A stretch of DNA of 64,000 nt, taken from contig NZ_AP025591.1 of the NCBI RefSeq assembly GCF_023169945.1, positions 3,468,481 through 3,532,480 of the forward strand, in the 5' to 3' direction. This document shows, in pieces, positions 16,763 to 25,522 of the stretch (positions within the stretch are counted from its first letter, which is position 1; every line of letters begins with the position of its first letter). A program made the position numbers and the translations under genes. Origin of the DNA: Anaeromyxobacter oryzae. GTDB lineage: Bacteria > Myxococcota > Myxococcia > Myxococcales > Anaeromyxobacteraceae. The notes under the pieces are model-generated. The model saw only the letters and a program-made list of their open reading frames with translations, was not told where the DNA came from and ran no database searches.

Positions 16763-18361
16763 ATGATCTCCGTGCAGAACGTCAGCAAGGCCTTTGGGCC
16801 GAAGAAGCTCTTCGAGGACGTCGACGTCACGTTCGCCCCGGGGAACCGCTACGGCCTCACCGGCCCCAACGGCGCGGGCAAGACGACGTTCATGAAGATC
16901 CTCGCGGGCGACGAGGACGCGGACACCGGCAACGTCCTCCGCCCGAGGAAGCTCGGCATCCTCCGCCAGGACCACTTCAAGTACGAGGACAACCGGGTCC
17001 TCGACGTCGTCCTGATGGGCAACGAGCCGCTGTGGGCGGCGATGAGCGAGAAGGAGGCGCTCCTCGCGAAGCCCGAGATCTCCGACGAGGACGGCACCCG
17101 GCTCGCCGAGCTCGAGGGGGTGATCGGCGAGGAGGACGGCTATTCCGCCGAGTCCGACGCGGCGACGCTCCTCACCGGCCTCGGCATCGACGAGCCCTGG
17201 CACGACCAGCCGATGCGTGCGCTCACCGGCGGCTACAAGCTCCGCGTGCTGCTCGCGCAGGCGCTCTTCGGCCACCCGCAGGGGCTGCTCCTCGACGAGC
17301 CCACGAACCACCTCGACATCGACTCGATCCGGTGGCTCGAGAGCTTCCTCCGCGCGTACGAGGGCGTGCTCATCACCATCTCGCACGACCGCCACTTCCT
17401 GAACGCGATCTGCACGCACATCGCCGACATCGACTACGAGACCATCATCACCTACACGGGTGGCTACGACGCGATGGTCCGGCAGAAGGGCCAGGTGCGG
17501 AGCCGGGTCGAGTCGGAGAACGCCGAGAAGAAGAAGAAGATCCTGCAGCTCCAGGAGTTCGTCGCCCGCTTCCACGCCGGCACCCGCGCGTCCCAGGTCC
17601 AGAGCCGCATCCGCGCGATGGACAAGCTCAAGCTCGAGGACATGAAGCGGTCGAACATCGCCGCGCCCTTCATCAAGTTCGAGCAGAAGGCGCCGTCCGG
17701 GAAGCAGACCGTCACCATCGAGGGGATCTCGAAGGCGTACGGCGGCAACGAGGTCATCCAGCCGTTCAGCGGCCTCATCACCCGGGGCGAGAAGATCTGC
17801 GTCATCGGGAAGAACGGCGTGGGCAAGACGACGCTCGTGAAGATGCTCGCGGGCGAGGTCCAGCCGGACCAGGGCCACGTGAAGTGGGGACACCAGGCGC
17901 AGGTGGGCTACCTGCCGCAGGACCAGCAGGGCGTGATCCGCCCCGGCACCACCGCGTTCGGCTGGCTCCGGGAGATGGAGGACAAGCTCACCAACGAGGA
18001 GATCTCCGGCCTTCTCGGCCGCATGCTCTTCTCGGGCGAGGAGCGGATGAAGCCGACGGCGACGCTCTCCGGCGGCGAGACGGTCCGACTCCTCATGGCG
18101 AAGCTGATGCTGTTCAAGGACAACGTCCTCATCCTCGACGAGCCCACGAACCACCTCGATCTGCAGTCGATCGCGGCGCTCTCGGAGGGGCTGCAGCGCT
18201 ACGAGGGGACCGTCATCGTCGTCACCCACGACCAGGAGCTGATCCGGGAGGTCGGGTCGCGGATCTGGGCGCTCCACCGGGGCGAGCCGGTGATGGACTT
18301 CCCCGGCACGTTCGACGAGTTCGTGGAGAAGCATCCGGATCTGGCGAGCGCGCATCAGTAG
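16763..18361 (+). CDS. ABC-F family ATPase (YbiT-like)
   Basis: A 532-residue soluble ATPase with two nucleotide-binding domains and no membrane segment, so a ribosome-associated translation factor rather than a transporter. Domain 1 has GPNGAGKTTFMK, LTGGYKLRVLLAQALF and LLLDEPTNHLDIDSIRWLE; domain 2 has GKNGVGKTTLVK, LSGGETVRLLMAKLML and LILDEPTNHLDLQS. The linker contains the coiled, basic segment ENAEKKKKILQLQEFVARF. The order and length match the YbiT subgroup. Subgroup choice is inference. Confidence 0.88.
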   Translation: MISVQNVSKAFGPKKLFEDVDVTFAPGNRYGLTGPNGAGKTTFMKILAGDEDADTGNVLRPRKLGILRQDHFKYEDNRVLDVVLMGNEPLWAAMSEKEALLAKPEISDEDGTRLAELEGVIGEEDGYSAESDAATLLTGLGIDEPWHDQPMRALTGGYKLRVLLAQALFGHPQGLLLDEPTNHLDIDSIRWLESFLRAYEGVLITISHDRHFLNAICTHIADIDYETIITYTGGYDAMVRQKGQVRSRVESENAEKKKKILQLQEFVARFHAGTRASQVQSRIRAMDKLKLEDMKRSNIAAPFIKFEQKAPSGKQTVTIEGISKAYGGNEVIQPFSGLITRGEKICVIGKNGVGKTTLVKMLAGEVQPDQGHVKWGHQAQVGYLPQDQQGVIRPGTTAFGWLREMEDKLTNEEISGLLGRMLFSGEERMKPTATLSGGETVRLLMAKLMLFKDNVLILDEPTNHLDLQSIAALSEGLQRYEGTVIVVTHDQELIREVGSRIWALHRGEPVMDFPGTFDEFVEKHPDLASAHQ

Positions 18362-18791
18362 AACGGGGGCTGCGCCCCCGCCCCGCCGGCAGAGCCGTCG
18401 GGGCCCCACCCCTGCTGCGCGGGGCCCGTGACGTCGCGCGCCCCGCTGCGCGGGGTTCGCGCAACGTCCCCGCGCGGAGGGGCTGCGCCCCTCCCCCCGC
18501 CTGCGGCGGGGTCCCCCCACCCCGCTGAACGAGGGCTGCGCCTCGCGCCGGCAGAGCCGCCGAGCGCGATCCGCGTCGAGCAGGAGGTCGAGGTCGAGGT
18601 CCACCGGTAACTCCCCCCCCCGCGCTCCGGACACAGGATCCACCTGCGCGCGGGGGGAGAGGGCAGGGGTGAGGGGGGCAGCTCGGGCCACGAGCACGTT
18701 CCGGGCTCGGCCGTAAGACTTCATTGACCGCGCGTCCCTCGCTCCACTCGGCCCCGCCGTGCTAACGGTTCGGGACGCTGCGGAGCGCCGG
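18362..18791. other. Noncoding region with a cluster of GC palindromes
   Basis: About 430 bases between the ABC-F gene and the kinase. The left half is packed with short perfect hairpins listed separately. The right part has a C-run, a half-copy of a GGGGGGAGAGGGC element (near 18650) and then the kinase upstream region. No protein-coding frame with sensible composition was found. Confidence 0.7.
18364..18545. repeat. Cluster of TGC-loop palindromes
   Basis: Four perfect inverted repeats all close the same TGC trinucleotide: stem GGGGGC (18365-18379), CCCCGC (18441-18455), GAGGGGC (18477-18493) and CCCCGCC (18495-18511). A fifth, GAGGGC-TGC-GCCTC, near 18531 is imperfect. The first lies directly after the ABC-F stop and may end transcription. 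The shared loop with differing stems suggests a REP-like family rather than chance GC pairing. Confidence 0.65.
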
Positions 18792-19982
18792 ATGAGCCTC
18801 GAACTGCGTCCTCGACCCGAACGCCTCCCGACCGGCCACCGGCACCCGCTGCCGGACTCGCGGCGCGCCGAGCCGGAGGAGATCGATCGGGAGGTCGCGC
18901 TCGTCGCCCGGAGCCCGGTCGTCGGGGCGCTCCTCGACGCCGCCGACGCGGTGCTCCTCGTCCTCGACCGGCACCGGCAGGTGGTCGCGTTCAACGCGTG
19001 CCGTGACGGAACCGCGCTCGGGCACGTCGCGGGGCTCCGGCCGGGCGAGGTGCTCGGGTGCACGCAGGCGCAGCACCCGGGCGGCTGCGGGACCGCGCGG
19101 GCGTGCGAGAGCTGCGGCGCGCTCGGCGCGATCACGGCGAGCGCGGGCCTCGGCCGGCCGGTCGAGGCGGAGTGCCTCGTGACCAGCGCCGGGTCGCGCA
19201 CGCCGTTCGAGTTCAACGCGCGCGCCACGCCGATCGAGGTCGGCGGCGAGCCCTTCACCGTCCTGTCGCTCCGCGACATCTCGAGCGAGAAGCGCCGCGA
19301 CGCGCTCGAGCAGGTCTTCTTCCACGACCTCCTCAACACCGTCGCCGGCCTGCGCGGCTGGGCCGACCACCTCCGCCGACCTGCGGCGGACGTGCCCCGG
19401 GCCACGGAGCGGCTCGACGCGCTGTCCCGCCAGCTCGAGCGGGAGATCCGCGATCACCGCGCGCTCATCCTCGCCGAGGCGGGAACGCTCGTGCCGCAGC
19501 GCGGGGCGGCGGCGGCCGCCGCCGTCCTCGAGGAGGTCGAGGCCGTGTTCGTCCGGCACGCGGTCGCCCGGGACCGGACGCTGGAGATCGGGGGCGCGCC
19601 CCGGCTCGAGCTCGAGACGGACCGGGGCCTCCTCGTCCGCGTGCTCGTGAACATGGTCCGAAACGCCCTCGAGGCGACGCCGCCCGGCGGCACGGTGCGG
19701 GTCGCGTGCGAGGCGTGGTCCGGCGGGGTGCGCTTCGCCGTGCACAACGCGGGCGCGATCCCGCCCGCCGTGCAGGCCCGCATCTTCCAGCGCTCGTTCA
19801 GCACGAAGGCGGAGCGCGGCCGCGGCCTCGGCACGTACGGCATGAAGCTCCTCGGCGAGCGCTACCTCGGAGGCGAGGTGTCGTTCGTCTCGACGGAAGA
19901 GGCGGGGACGACGTTCTCGCTCTGCCTGCCGCTCCCGCCTCCGAGCGCGTTCGACGCGGCCCGCCGCGCCGCGACGGCGTGA
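18792..19982 (+). CDS. PAS-domain sensor histidine kinase with a four-Cys motif
   Basis: A 396-residue cytoplasmic kinase. ATG was chosen over an upstream GTG because GGAG lies six bases before it. A PAS domain (about residues 38-165, VGALLDAADAVLLVLDRHRQVVAFN) contains Cys 90, 99, 105 and 108 in GCTQAQHPGGCGTARACESCGA. The phospho-acceptor is His 178 (FFHDLLNTVAG). The ATPase part shows N box VNMVRNALEATPPGG, F box IFQRSFSTKAERGRGLGTYGMKL and a final glycine-rich box. No membrane helix is present. No adjacent response regulator was found, so it is an orphan here. Confidence 0.88.
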   Translation: MSLELRPRPERLPTGHRHPLPDSRRAEPEEIDREVALVARSPVVGALLDAADAVLLVLDRHRQVVAFNACRDGTALGHVAGLRPGEVLGCTQAQHPGGCGTARACESCGALGAITASAGLGRPVEAECLVTSAGSRTPFEFNARATPIEVGGEPFTVLSLRDISSEKRRDALEQVFFHDLLNTVAGLRGWADHLRRPAADVPRATERLDALSRQLEREIRDHRALILAEAGTLVPQRGAAAAAAVLEEVEAVFVRHAVARDRTLEIGGAPRLELETDRGLLVRVLVNMVRNALEATPPGGTVRVACEAWSGGVRFAVHNAGAIPPAVQARIFQRSFSTKAERGRGLGTYGMKLLGERYLGGEVSFVSTEEAGTTFSLCLPLPPPSAFDAARRAATA

Positions 19983-20006
19983 GCCGCGGACGGGCGGCGA
20001 CGACGT

Positions 20007-20813
20007 TCACCGGCCGAGCACGCCCGCGAGCACGTCCGGCCGGTCGGTGACGATCCCGTCCACGCCGAGCGCGAGGAGCGCGCGCATCTCGGCCTCGTCG
20101 TCGACCGTCCAGACGTGCACCGGCATGCCGCGCGCGTGGAACCACGCCACGACCGGCGCATCCACGACCACGAGCTCGCCGAGCCGGTGCGGGAGGTCCG
20201 CGACGTCGTAGTCCTCCGGGCACGCGGCGTCCGCCTGGCCCGTCTTCGCCGCCATCACGTGGCAGGTGGCGGCCTGCTCCGGGAGGTACCGCGCGCACTC
20301 CGGGAGCAGCGCCCCGAGCCGCCCCGCCTGCGCGTCCGAGAAGGACCCGACGCACACGCGCGCCTCGGCGCCCGCCGCCTGGATCGTCCGCGCGAGCGCC
20401 GCCGCGAGGGCGGGGTCCTCGCTCTTCGCGTCCACGTTGAAGCGCATCGAAGGGTACCGCGCCAGCACGTCGGAGAACGCGGGGGGATGCAGCCCGCGCC
20501 CGCGGTGCGGGAACGTGCGTCCGCCGTCCGGCGTGAAAGAGAAGCCCGCGTCGAGCGCGGCGACCTCGGGGTACGTCCGGGTCTCGATGGTGCCAGGCGC
20601 GCCGGTGAGGCGCGTCGTCTCGTCGTCGTGGAACACGACGACCACACCGTCCCGCGCGAGGTGCACGTCCGTCTCGATGGCGTCGGCGCCGAGCGCGACG
20701 GCGCGATCGAACGCCGCGAGCGTGTTCTCCGGGGCGAGGAGGCTCCCGCCGCGGTGCGCGACGAGCCACGGGCCCGGGCGATCCAGGTAGGGGCGGTGCG
20801 GGCGGCTGGTCAT
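20007..20813 (-). CDS. Glycerophosphodiester phosphodiesterase
   Basis: A 268-residue cytoplasmic GDPD that hydrolyses glycerophosphodiesters to sn-glycerol-3-phosphate and an alcohol. The TIM-barrel signature is clear: LVAHRGGSLLAPENTLAAFDRAV near the N-terminus (catalytic His and Glu) and IETDVHLARDGVVVVFHDDETTRLTG (metal-binding Glu, Asp and second His). VHVWTVDDEAEMRALLALGVDGIVTDRPD near the C-terminus is the usual closing segment. No signal peptide. It is convergent with the kinase gene. Confidence 0.93.
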   Translation of the reverse strand: MTSRPHRPYLDRPGPWLVAHRGGSLLAPENTLAAFDRAVALGADAIETDVHLARDGVVVVFHDDETTRLTGAPGTIETRTYPEVAALDAGFSFTPDGGRTFPHRGRGLHPPAFSDVLARYPSMRFNVDAKSEDPALAAALARTIQAAGAEARVCVGSFSDAQAGRLGALLPECARYLPEQAATCHVMAAKTGQADAACPEDYDVADLPHRLGELVVVDAPVVAWFHARGMPVHVWTVDDEAEMRALLALGVDGIVTDRPDVLAGVLGR

Positions 20814-20905
20814 CGTGAGGCCACGTTCGCCGGCCGTCGCCGGGGCGTCAACGGCCGCGGCGGGGCGCGCGCGGGTGACCGCGATCCGGGTTACAACCGC
20901 ACCCG

Positions 20906-21745
20906 ATGACGACCCGACGACAGGTGAAGGGCGAGGCGGTCCGCCGCGAGCTCTTGCCGGGGACCTCCACGGCGCTCCTCAAGGAGCTGCACCTCCTCAC
21001 TCGCGCCGGCGACCTGAACGCGGACAGCCTGCGGAAGCTGAAGCAGGTGAACCACCTCGCGAACCTGCTCGCGCCCGCCCTCGACGACGTCCTGGCGCGC
21101 TTCGGCGAGCCCGTGGTCGTCGACTGCGGCGCAGGGAAGAGCTACCTCGGCTTCGTGCTCTACGAGCTGTTCCTCAAGGACGCGGGGAAGGGGACGCTCC
21201 TCGCCGTCGAGTCGCGGCCGGACCTCGCCCGCTCGGGGGCCGAGCGGGCGGCCCGCCTGGCGTTCTCCCGGTTGCGCTTCGTCGAGTCGCCCATCGAGGC
21301 GGCGCCGCTGCCCGACCGCGTGCACCTCGTCACCGCCCTCCACGCCTGCGACACGGCGACCGACGACGCCCTCGCGCTCGCCATCCGGCACGGCGCCGAT
21401 CACGTCGCGGTCGTGCCGTGCTGCCAGGCCGAGGTCGCGCGGCAGCTGGGGGACGCCGAGTCGCCGGCCGCCGCCGTGGCGCCGCTCTTCGAGCACCCCT
21501 GGCACCGGCGTGAGTTCGGGTCCCACCTCACGAACGTGGTCCGCGCGCTGGTGCTCGAGGCGCACGGCTACCGGGTGACCGTCACCGAGCTCACCGGCTG
21601 GGAGCACTCGGTCAAGAACGAGCTCATCCTCGGCAAGAAGGTCCGGGCGAGCTCGCGCGAGGCGCAGGCGAGGCTCGACGCGCTCCTCGCGGCGACGGGG
21701 GTCCGGCCGAAGCTGGTGCGCGCCCTGGCCGCCCCGGCCGCCTGA
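20906..21745 (+). CDS. Class-I methyltransferase (Methyltransf_32-like)
   Basis: A 279-residue AdoMet-dependent methyltransferase. VVDCGAGKSYLGFVLYELFL is the AdoMet loop with acidic motif LAVESRPDLA after it. LVTALHACDTATDDALALAIRHGADHVAVVPCCQAEVA is the distinctive segment of the Methyltransf_32 family. The C-terminus GWEHSVKNELILGKK is also family-like. The target, possibly RNA, is not known. It diverges from the phosphodiesterase gene with about 90 bases between them. Confidence 0.82.
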   Translation: MTTRRQVKGEAVRRELLPGTSTALLKELHLLTRAGDLNADSLRKLKQVNHLANLLAPALDDVLARFGEPVVVDCGAGKSYLGFVLYELFLKDAGKGTLLAVESRPDLARSGAERAARLAFSRLRFVESPIEAAPLPDRVHLVTALHACDTATDDALALAIRHGADHVAVVPCCQAEVARQLGDAESPAAAVAPLFEHPWHRREFGSHLTNVVRALVLEAHGYRVTVTELTGWEHSVKNELILGKKVRASSREAQARLDALLAATGVRPKLVRALAAPAA

Positions 21746-21786
21746 TCGAGGCGGCCCCGGTCGCGAGGTCGGCCCCATCGGCTAGG

Positions 21787-22398
21787 ATGCCCGCGATGGT
21801 GCGTCGCCCTGCGGTGGTGCACGTGTGGAGCCCCCTCCGCTACGGCGGCGGCGAGCAGCGGCTCGTCGCGCTCTACGAGCACCTCGCGCGCGAGGGCGTC
21901 CCGCAGCTCGTGGCCTGCGCGGCGGGCTCCGAGCTGGAGCGGATCTGCCGCGCGCGGGACCTCCGCTACCTCGCGCTCCGGCGCCGGACCGGCCTCGATC
22001 CGCTCTTCGCTCGCGGCGTGTCGAGGGCGGCGGCGGCGCTGCGGGCGGACGTCGTGCACGCGCACGACGCGCACGCCCACGCGGCGGCGGTGCTCGCGTG
22101 CGCGCTGTTCCGGGCGCGGGCGGCCGTCGTCGTCGACCGCGGCCTCCGCTCGCCGGCTCGCCGGGGCGCGCTGTCGCGGTGGAAGTACGATCACCCGTCG
22201 GTGCGGCGGATCCTGTGCGCGTCGGCGGCGGTGCGCGACGTGCTCCGCGCCGCCGTGCGCGACGCCTCCCGGCTCGAGATCGTCGACGGCGGCGTCGCCC
22301 GCGGCGCGCGCCCGTCCGCGGCGGTCACGGCACGCCGGACGCTGGAGATCTACGAGGAGCTCGTCCGGGAGCGGGGCGCACGGCGGCGGGCGGGGTGA
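21787..22398 (+). CDS. Glycosyltransferase family-4-like, donor domain missing
   Basis: A 203-residue protein holding only the acceptor (N-terminal) half of a GT-B enzyme: VVHVWSPLRYGGGEQRLVALYEHLAREG, DVVHAHDAHAHAAAVLAC and VRRILCASAAVRDVLRAAV. After LEIVDGGVARG the sequence jumps to TARRTLEIYEELVRERG, which resembles the last helix of full-length enzymes. About 150 residues of the nucleotide-sugar domain with its E-x7-E motif are absent. This looks like an internal in-frame deletion. ATG at 21796 is an alternative start with AGGA upstream. It may be inactive alone or a remnant. Confidence 0.65.
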   Translation: MPAMVRRPAVVHVWSPLRYGGGEQRLVALYEHLAREGVPQLVACAAGSELERICRARDLRYLALRRRTGLDPLFARGVSRAAAALRADVVHAHDAHAHAAAVLACALFRARAAVVVDRGLRSPARRGALSRWKYDHPSVRRILCASAAVRDVLRAAVRDASRLEIVDGGVARGARPSAAVTARRTLEIYEELVRERGARRRAG

Positions 22399-22417
22399 GG
22401 GGAGCGCCCCGCAGACG

Positions 22418-24055
22418 TCACTCGACGCCCTGCCACCCGCCGACCGGCCGGAACGTCCGCTCCTTCAGGTCGACGGCCACGACGTACGCGCCGAGCGCGC
22501 CGACCCGCCGCGACGGCCCGAAGGTGAGCGGCGGCAGGAGCCCCACGTCGAGCTCGTAGAGGGCCTCGAGGCTCGCGACGAGCGCGCGGCGGCTCACGCG
22601 GCGCCCCGTCCGCCGGAGCGCCTCCAGGAGCACCGCGGCGGCACCGTCCGCCTGGATCACCACGGCGCGGTGGCCGGAGGTGCCGTGCGCCGCGAGGGTC
22701 GCGAGGCGCGCCCGCCCGTCCGGCTTCTCGTCGGTCGGCAGCGTCGGGTACGCGAGGAAGACGTGCCCTTCGAGCGCCGGCGGGACCTCCAGCGCCGCCC
22801 GCGCGACGAGCGCGCCGGGCAGGAGCAGATCCGGCGTCCAGGCAGCGACGCGCGCGGCTTCCGCGAGCCGCGCGACGTCGGCGTCGTCCCCGAGGAAGAT
22901 CACCGCCCGGACGCCCTTCGCGGCGAGGTCTCGCGCGAGGGACGGCCCGAGCTGCGCGGGGCCGTAGGCGACGGACTCGATGGCCGCGAAGCCGCGGCGC
23001 GCGAGCTGGACCTTCGCGGCCGACGCCGCGTCGGCGAGGCCTGCGCCGGGCGGACCGGCGGGAGACAGCACCGCGACGGGCGGGCGCTCCGGCCCGAGCC
23101 GCCCCGCGGCGAACTCGGCGAGGGCGCGCGCCTGCTCGCGAACGCCGGAGAGCAGGTGGAACACCCACGGGTTGGGCGACTCCGGCTGGCTCGCGAAGAG
23201 CGTGAAAGGACCGACGATCGGAACCTCGGCCTTCGCCGCGAGGGCGAAGACCTCCTGCTCCGCGGACGGGAAGAAGCCGGAGACGACCGCGAGGACCTGG
23301 CCGCGCTCGAGGAGCCGGCGCGCGCCCGCCACCGCCGCCGCGGCGCCGCCCGCCGGGTCGTAGCCCTCCACCACGAGCTTCACGCGACGGCCGTTCACGC
23401 CGCCCGTCGCGTTCACCTCGGCGAGACGGGCCTCGAGCGCCGCGGACATGGCGCGGCCCGCGCCGGCGGCGGGCCCCGCGGCCGGCAGGAGGGTGCCGAC
23501 CCGCAGCTCGGTCTCGCCGACGCCGGGATCCCGGTCCTCCTCGAGTCGCCTCAGGTAGGCGGCGAGGCTCGCGAGGTCGCCGGCCGACATGCGGTAGCGC
23601 GGCATGGTCGGGTCGAGGGCGTTGCCGGCCGGATCGAGGCCCTCCTTCACCGACCGCGCGAAGGACGATGCGTCGTAGCGCGGGTGCTTCCGGCCGCCGG
23701 GGTGCACGTGGCCGTACGGCTTCACGAGCTCGGACCAGATGATCGTCGGGGGCCGCGCGCCGCCCTCGGCGCGGCCCAGGCCGTCCTCGCCGTGGCAGCT
23801 CCCGCAGGGCATCGAGGTGGCCGGGAGCGCGAGATCGTCGCGCCCGATCAGCGCCGAGATCTCGCCGCCCGAGGCGCTCTCGCCCTGGAGGTAGATCCGC
23901 TTCCCGGCGCGCTCCTGGGGCGTGAGGTCGACCGCCGCCGCAGGCGCCGCGAGCGCCGCGAGGGCGGCGAGCAGCGCCACGGGCGCGGCGGAGCCCCGTC
24001 CGGCTGGCCGCCGTGGCCCCGGGCTCCTTCGGTCTGGCCGCCTGCGCGCGGCCAT
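22418..24055 (-). CDS. Cytochrome c fused to a type-I periplasmic binding protein
   Basis: A 545-residue exported protein. A signal segment ends near residue 41 (APAAAVDL). Residues about 45-170 form a mono-haem cytochrome c: haem site MPCGSCHGEDGLGR (Cys 84, Cys 87, His 88) and a likely Met ligand in PRYRMSAGDLASLAAYLRRL. From about 180, ETELRVGTLLPAAGPAAGAGRAM starts a LivK-like binding domain (Peripla_BP_6), with GGVNGRRVKLVVEGYDPAGG and VLAVVSGFFPSAEQEVF. It is the last gene of the copper-oxidase operon and overlaps the lipoprotein gene by one base. It may sense or bind a small ligand and pass electrons. Confidence 0.8.
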   Translation of the reverse strand: MAARRRPDRRSPGPRRPAGRGSAAPVALLAALAALAAPAAAVDLTPQERAGKRIYLQGESASGGEISALIGRDDLALPATSMPCGSCHGEDGLGRAEGGARPPTIIWSELVKPYGHVHPGGRKHPRYDASSFARSVKEGLDPAGNALDPTMPRYRMSAGDLASLAAYLRRLEEDRDPGVGETELRVGTLLPAAGPAAGAGRAMSAALEARLAEVNATGGVNGRRVKLVVEGYDPAGGAAAAVAGARRLLERGQVLAVVSGFFPSAEQEVFALAAKAEVPIVGPFTLFASQPESPNPWVFHLLSGVREQARALAEFAAGRLGPERPPVAVLSPAGPPGAGLADAASAAKVQLARRGFAAIESVAYGPAQLGPSLARDLAAKGVRAVIFLGDDADVARLAEAARVAAWTPDLLLPGALVARAALEVPPALEGHVFLAYPTLPTDEKPDGRARLATLAAHGTSGHRAVVIQADGAAAVLLEALRRTGRRVSRRALVASLEALYELDVGLLPPLTFGPSRRVGALGAYVVAVDLKERTFRPVGGWQGVE

Positions 24056-24846
24056 CACAGCCGCAGCGCGACGGTGCGCGTCGCGCTTCTCGCCGTGGGC
24101 GGCACCTCGATGCCGCGCATGATCTCCCCGAGCACGCCGTTCACGCAGTCCACCACGGGCCAGGGCAGATCGCCGTCGGCCCGGTACGTGAACCCGGAGC
24201 CGTCCACGCGGAGCTCGTAGCGGATCGTCCCTCTCGCCTCGGCATTCGCGGCGCAGGCGCGCGCCTCGGCCGAGCCGGCGAGCTCGCGCGCGAGCGCCCC
24301 CACGAGATCGTCGCCGGGCGGCGCGTCCTCCGCGGCGAGCAGGGCGTACGCGGCGCCGTCGCGCCCGTCCGGATCCGCCGCGAGCCGGTCGACGACGCGC
24401 TGGACGTCCGCGGACGCGAGGAGGGCGGGCTGCCAGGCCTCCGGCGCGGCCGCCGCCGCGATCCGGCAGGCGGCGCCGCGGCAGGCGATCTGCCACCGCG
24501 CCCCCGCGGGCGGCGGGACTCTCGAGAGCGCCGCCTGCAGCCGCGCCGCGGCGCTCGACGAGGCGCGGCCGCCGCCGGCGAACGCCTCCTTCATCGTCCG
24601 GAACCGTCCGCGCGCCTCCTCGCGCGCGGCGTGCCGTGCGACCTCCGCCGGGTCCTCCGGCCGGAACTGCTCGATGGCGGGGTCGATCGACGGCTGCTCG
24701 GGTGCGGCCGGCGGCGCGCCCCCGGCTGCGGTGTCTCCCGGGGCGGCGCTCGCAGCGGGGGGCGGCGCCTTCCCGCCGGAGCAGGCGAGGAGGGCCGTGG
24801 CGGCTGCGGCGGCGAAGGCGGAGCGGCGGTGAAGAGGGCGGCGCAT
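24055..24846 (-). CDS. Lipoprotein of unknown function
   Basis: A 263-residue protein with a lipoprotein signal ending TALLACSGG (Cys about 22), a Pro/Ala-rich linker, and a mixed domain that includes WQIACRGAACRIAAAAAPE and, at the end, VVDCVNGVLGEIMRGIEVPPTA. The four Cys beyond the lipobox (CRGAAC, ARACAAN, DCVN) may form disulphides. The terminal pattern resembles the C-terminal part of some myxobacterial envelope proteins, but no family is certain. It lies between the second SCO gene and the cytochrome fusion, so it probably belongs to the exported oxidase system. Confidence 0.6.
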   Translation of the reverse strand: MRRPLHRRSAFAAAAATALLACSGGKAPPPAASAAPGDTAAGGAPPAAPEQPSIDPAIEQFRPEDPAEVARHAAREEARGRFRTMKEAFAGGGRASSSAAARLQAALSRVPPPAGARWQIACRGAACRIAAAAAPEAWQPALLASADVQRVVDRLAADPDGRDGAAYALLAAEDAPPGDDLVGALARELAGSAEARACAANAEARGTIRYELRVDGSGFTYRADGDLPWPVVDCVNGVLGEIMRGIEVPPTARSATRTVALRL

Positions 24847-24870
24847 CGCGATCTCGCTCGTCCGTCCCGT

Positions 24871-25518
24871 TCACCGCGCGGCCGCTGCGGGGACCGCGGC
24901 GCTCGCCTGCTCCCGCCCCGGCGCCGCCGGCGCCCTCTCCTCGTCGGCGAGCCGCCGCAGCATCTCCGCGACCGTCGCGGCCGGCGCGTCCGGCCGCACC
25001 TTCTGCCAGTGCCCGGTCCGGACGTTCCCGACGATGAACCCGGTGTAGTGATCGCCGGGCTCGTCGCCGAGCTGCCCGAGCTTCCGGAGCACGAGCTGGA
25101 CGTCCGCCTTCCGGCCCGTGAGGAACGTCCACGCCGGAGACACGGCGCGCTGCTTCTCCGCGAACTTCCTGAGCTCCGCGGGCGGGTCGTTCTCGGGATC
25201 GACGGAGAGCGAGACGAACTGGACGTCGGGGCCGAACCGGTCCCCGAGCTCGGTCCGGACGGCGTTCATCTTCCGGGTGATGAGCGGGCACGCGTCGAAG
25301 CACCGCGTGAACATGAAGCTCAGGAGCACGACGTGGCCGCGGAGCACGTCGTCGTAGAACCGGCGCGGCTTCCCGGCCTGGTCCTTTAGGGCCGTGTTCG
25401 TGAAGTAGGCGCGGGCTTTCGCCTCCCGCTCGGCGGGGTCGCCGGACGGCGCGGCGCGTCCGGCGACGGGGAGGGCGAGGAGCGCGGCGACGGCGGCGGC
25501 GGAGAGGCGGGTCGTCAT
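24871..25518 (-). CDS. SCO1/SenC family copper chaperone (second copy)
   Basis: A 215-residue exported thioredoxin-fold protein. A signal peptide (residues 1-23) precedes the SCO domain: FMFTRCFDACPLITRKM gives the copper-binding Cys 73 and Cys 77 (CxxxCP), and DHYTGFIVG holds the third ligand His. FVSLSVDPENDPPAELRKFA is the family core. SCO proteins load or reduce copper sites of exported enzymes, usually CuA of cytochrome oxidase. No cytochrome oxidase gene is nearby; the giant multicopper oxidase is the obvious client. AAGGAG lies seven bases before the ATG. Confidence 0.9.
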   Translation of the reverse strand: MTTRLSAAAVAALLALPVAGRAAPSGDPAEREAKARAYFTNTALKDQAGKPRRFYDDVLRGHVVLLSFMFTRCFDACPLITRKMNAVRTELGDRFGPDVQFVSLSVDPENDPPAELRKFAEKQRAVSPAWTFLTGRKADVQLVLRKLGQLGDEPGDHYTGFIVGNVRTGHWQKVRPDAPAATVAEMLRRLADEERAPAAPGREQASAAVPAAAAR

Positions 25519-25522
25519 GGGA

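Noticed and set aside
16763..18361. Antibiotic-resistance ABC-F protein
   Set aside because: The layout resembles the housekeeping YbiT-type subgroup and there is no leader peptide or resistance context.
21787..22398. Frameshifted full-length glycosyltransferase
   Set aside because: The next convergent gene ends 20 bases later, leaving no room for a missing domain in any frame.
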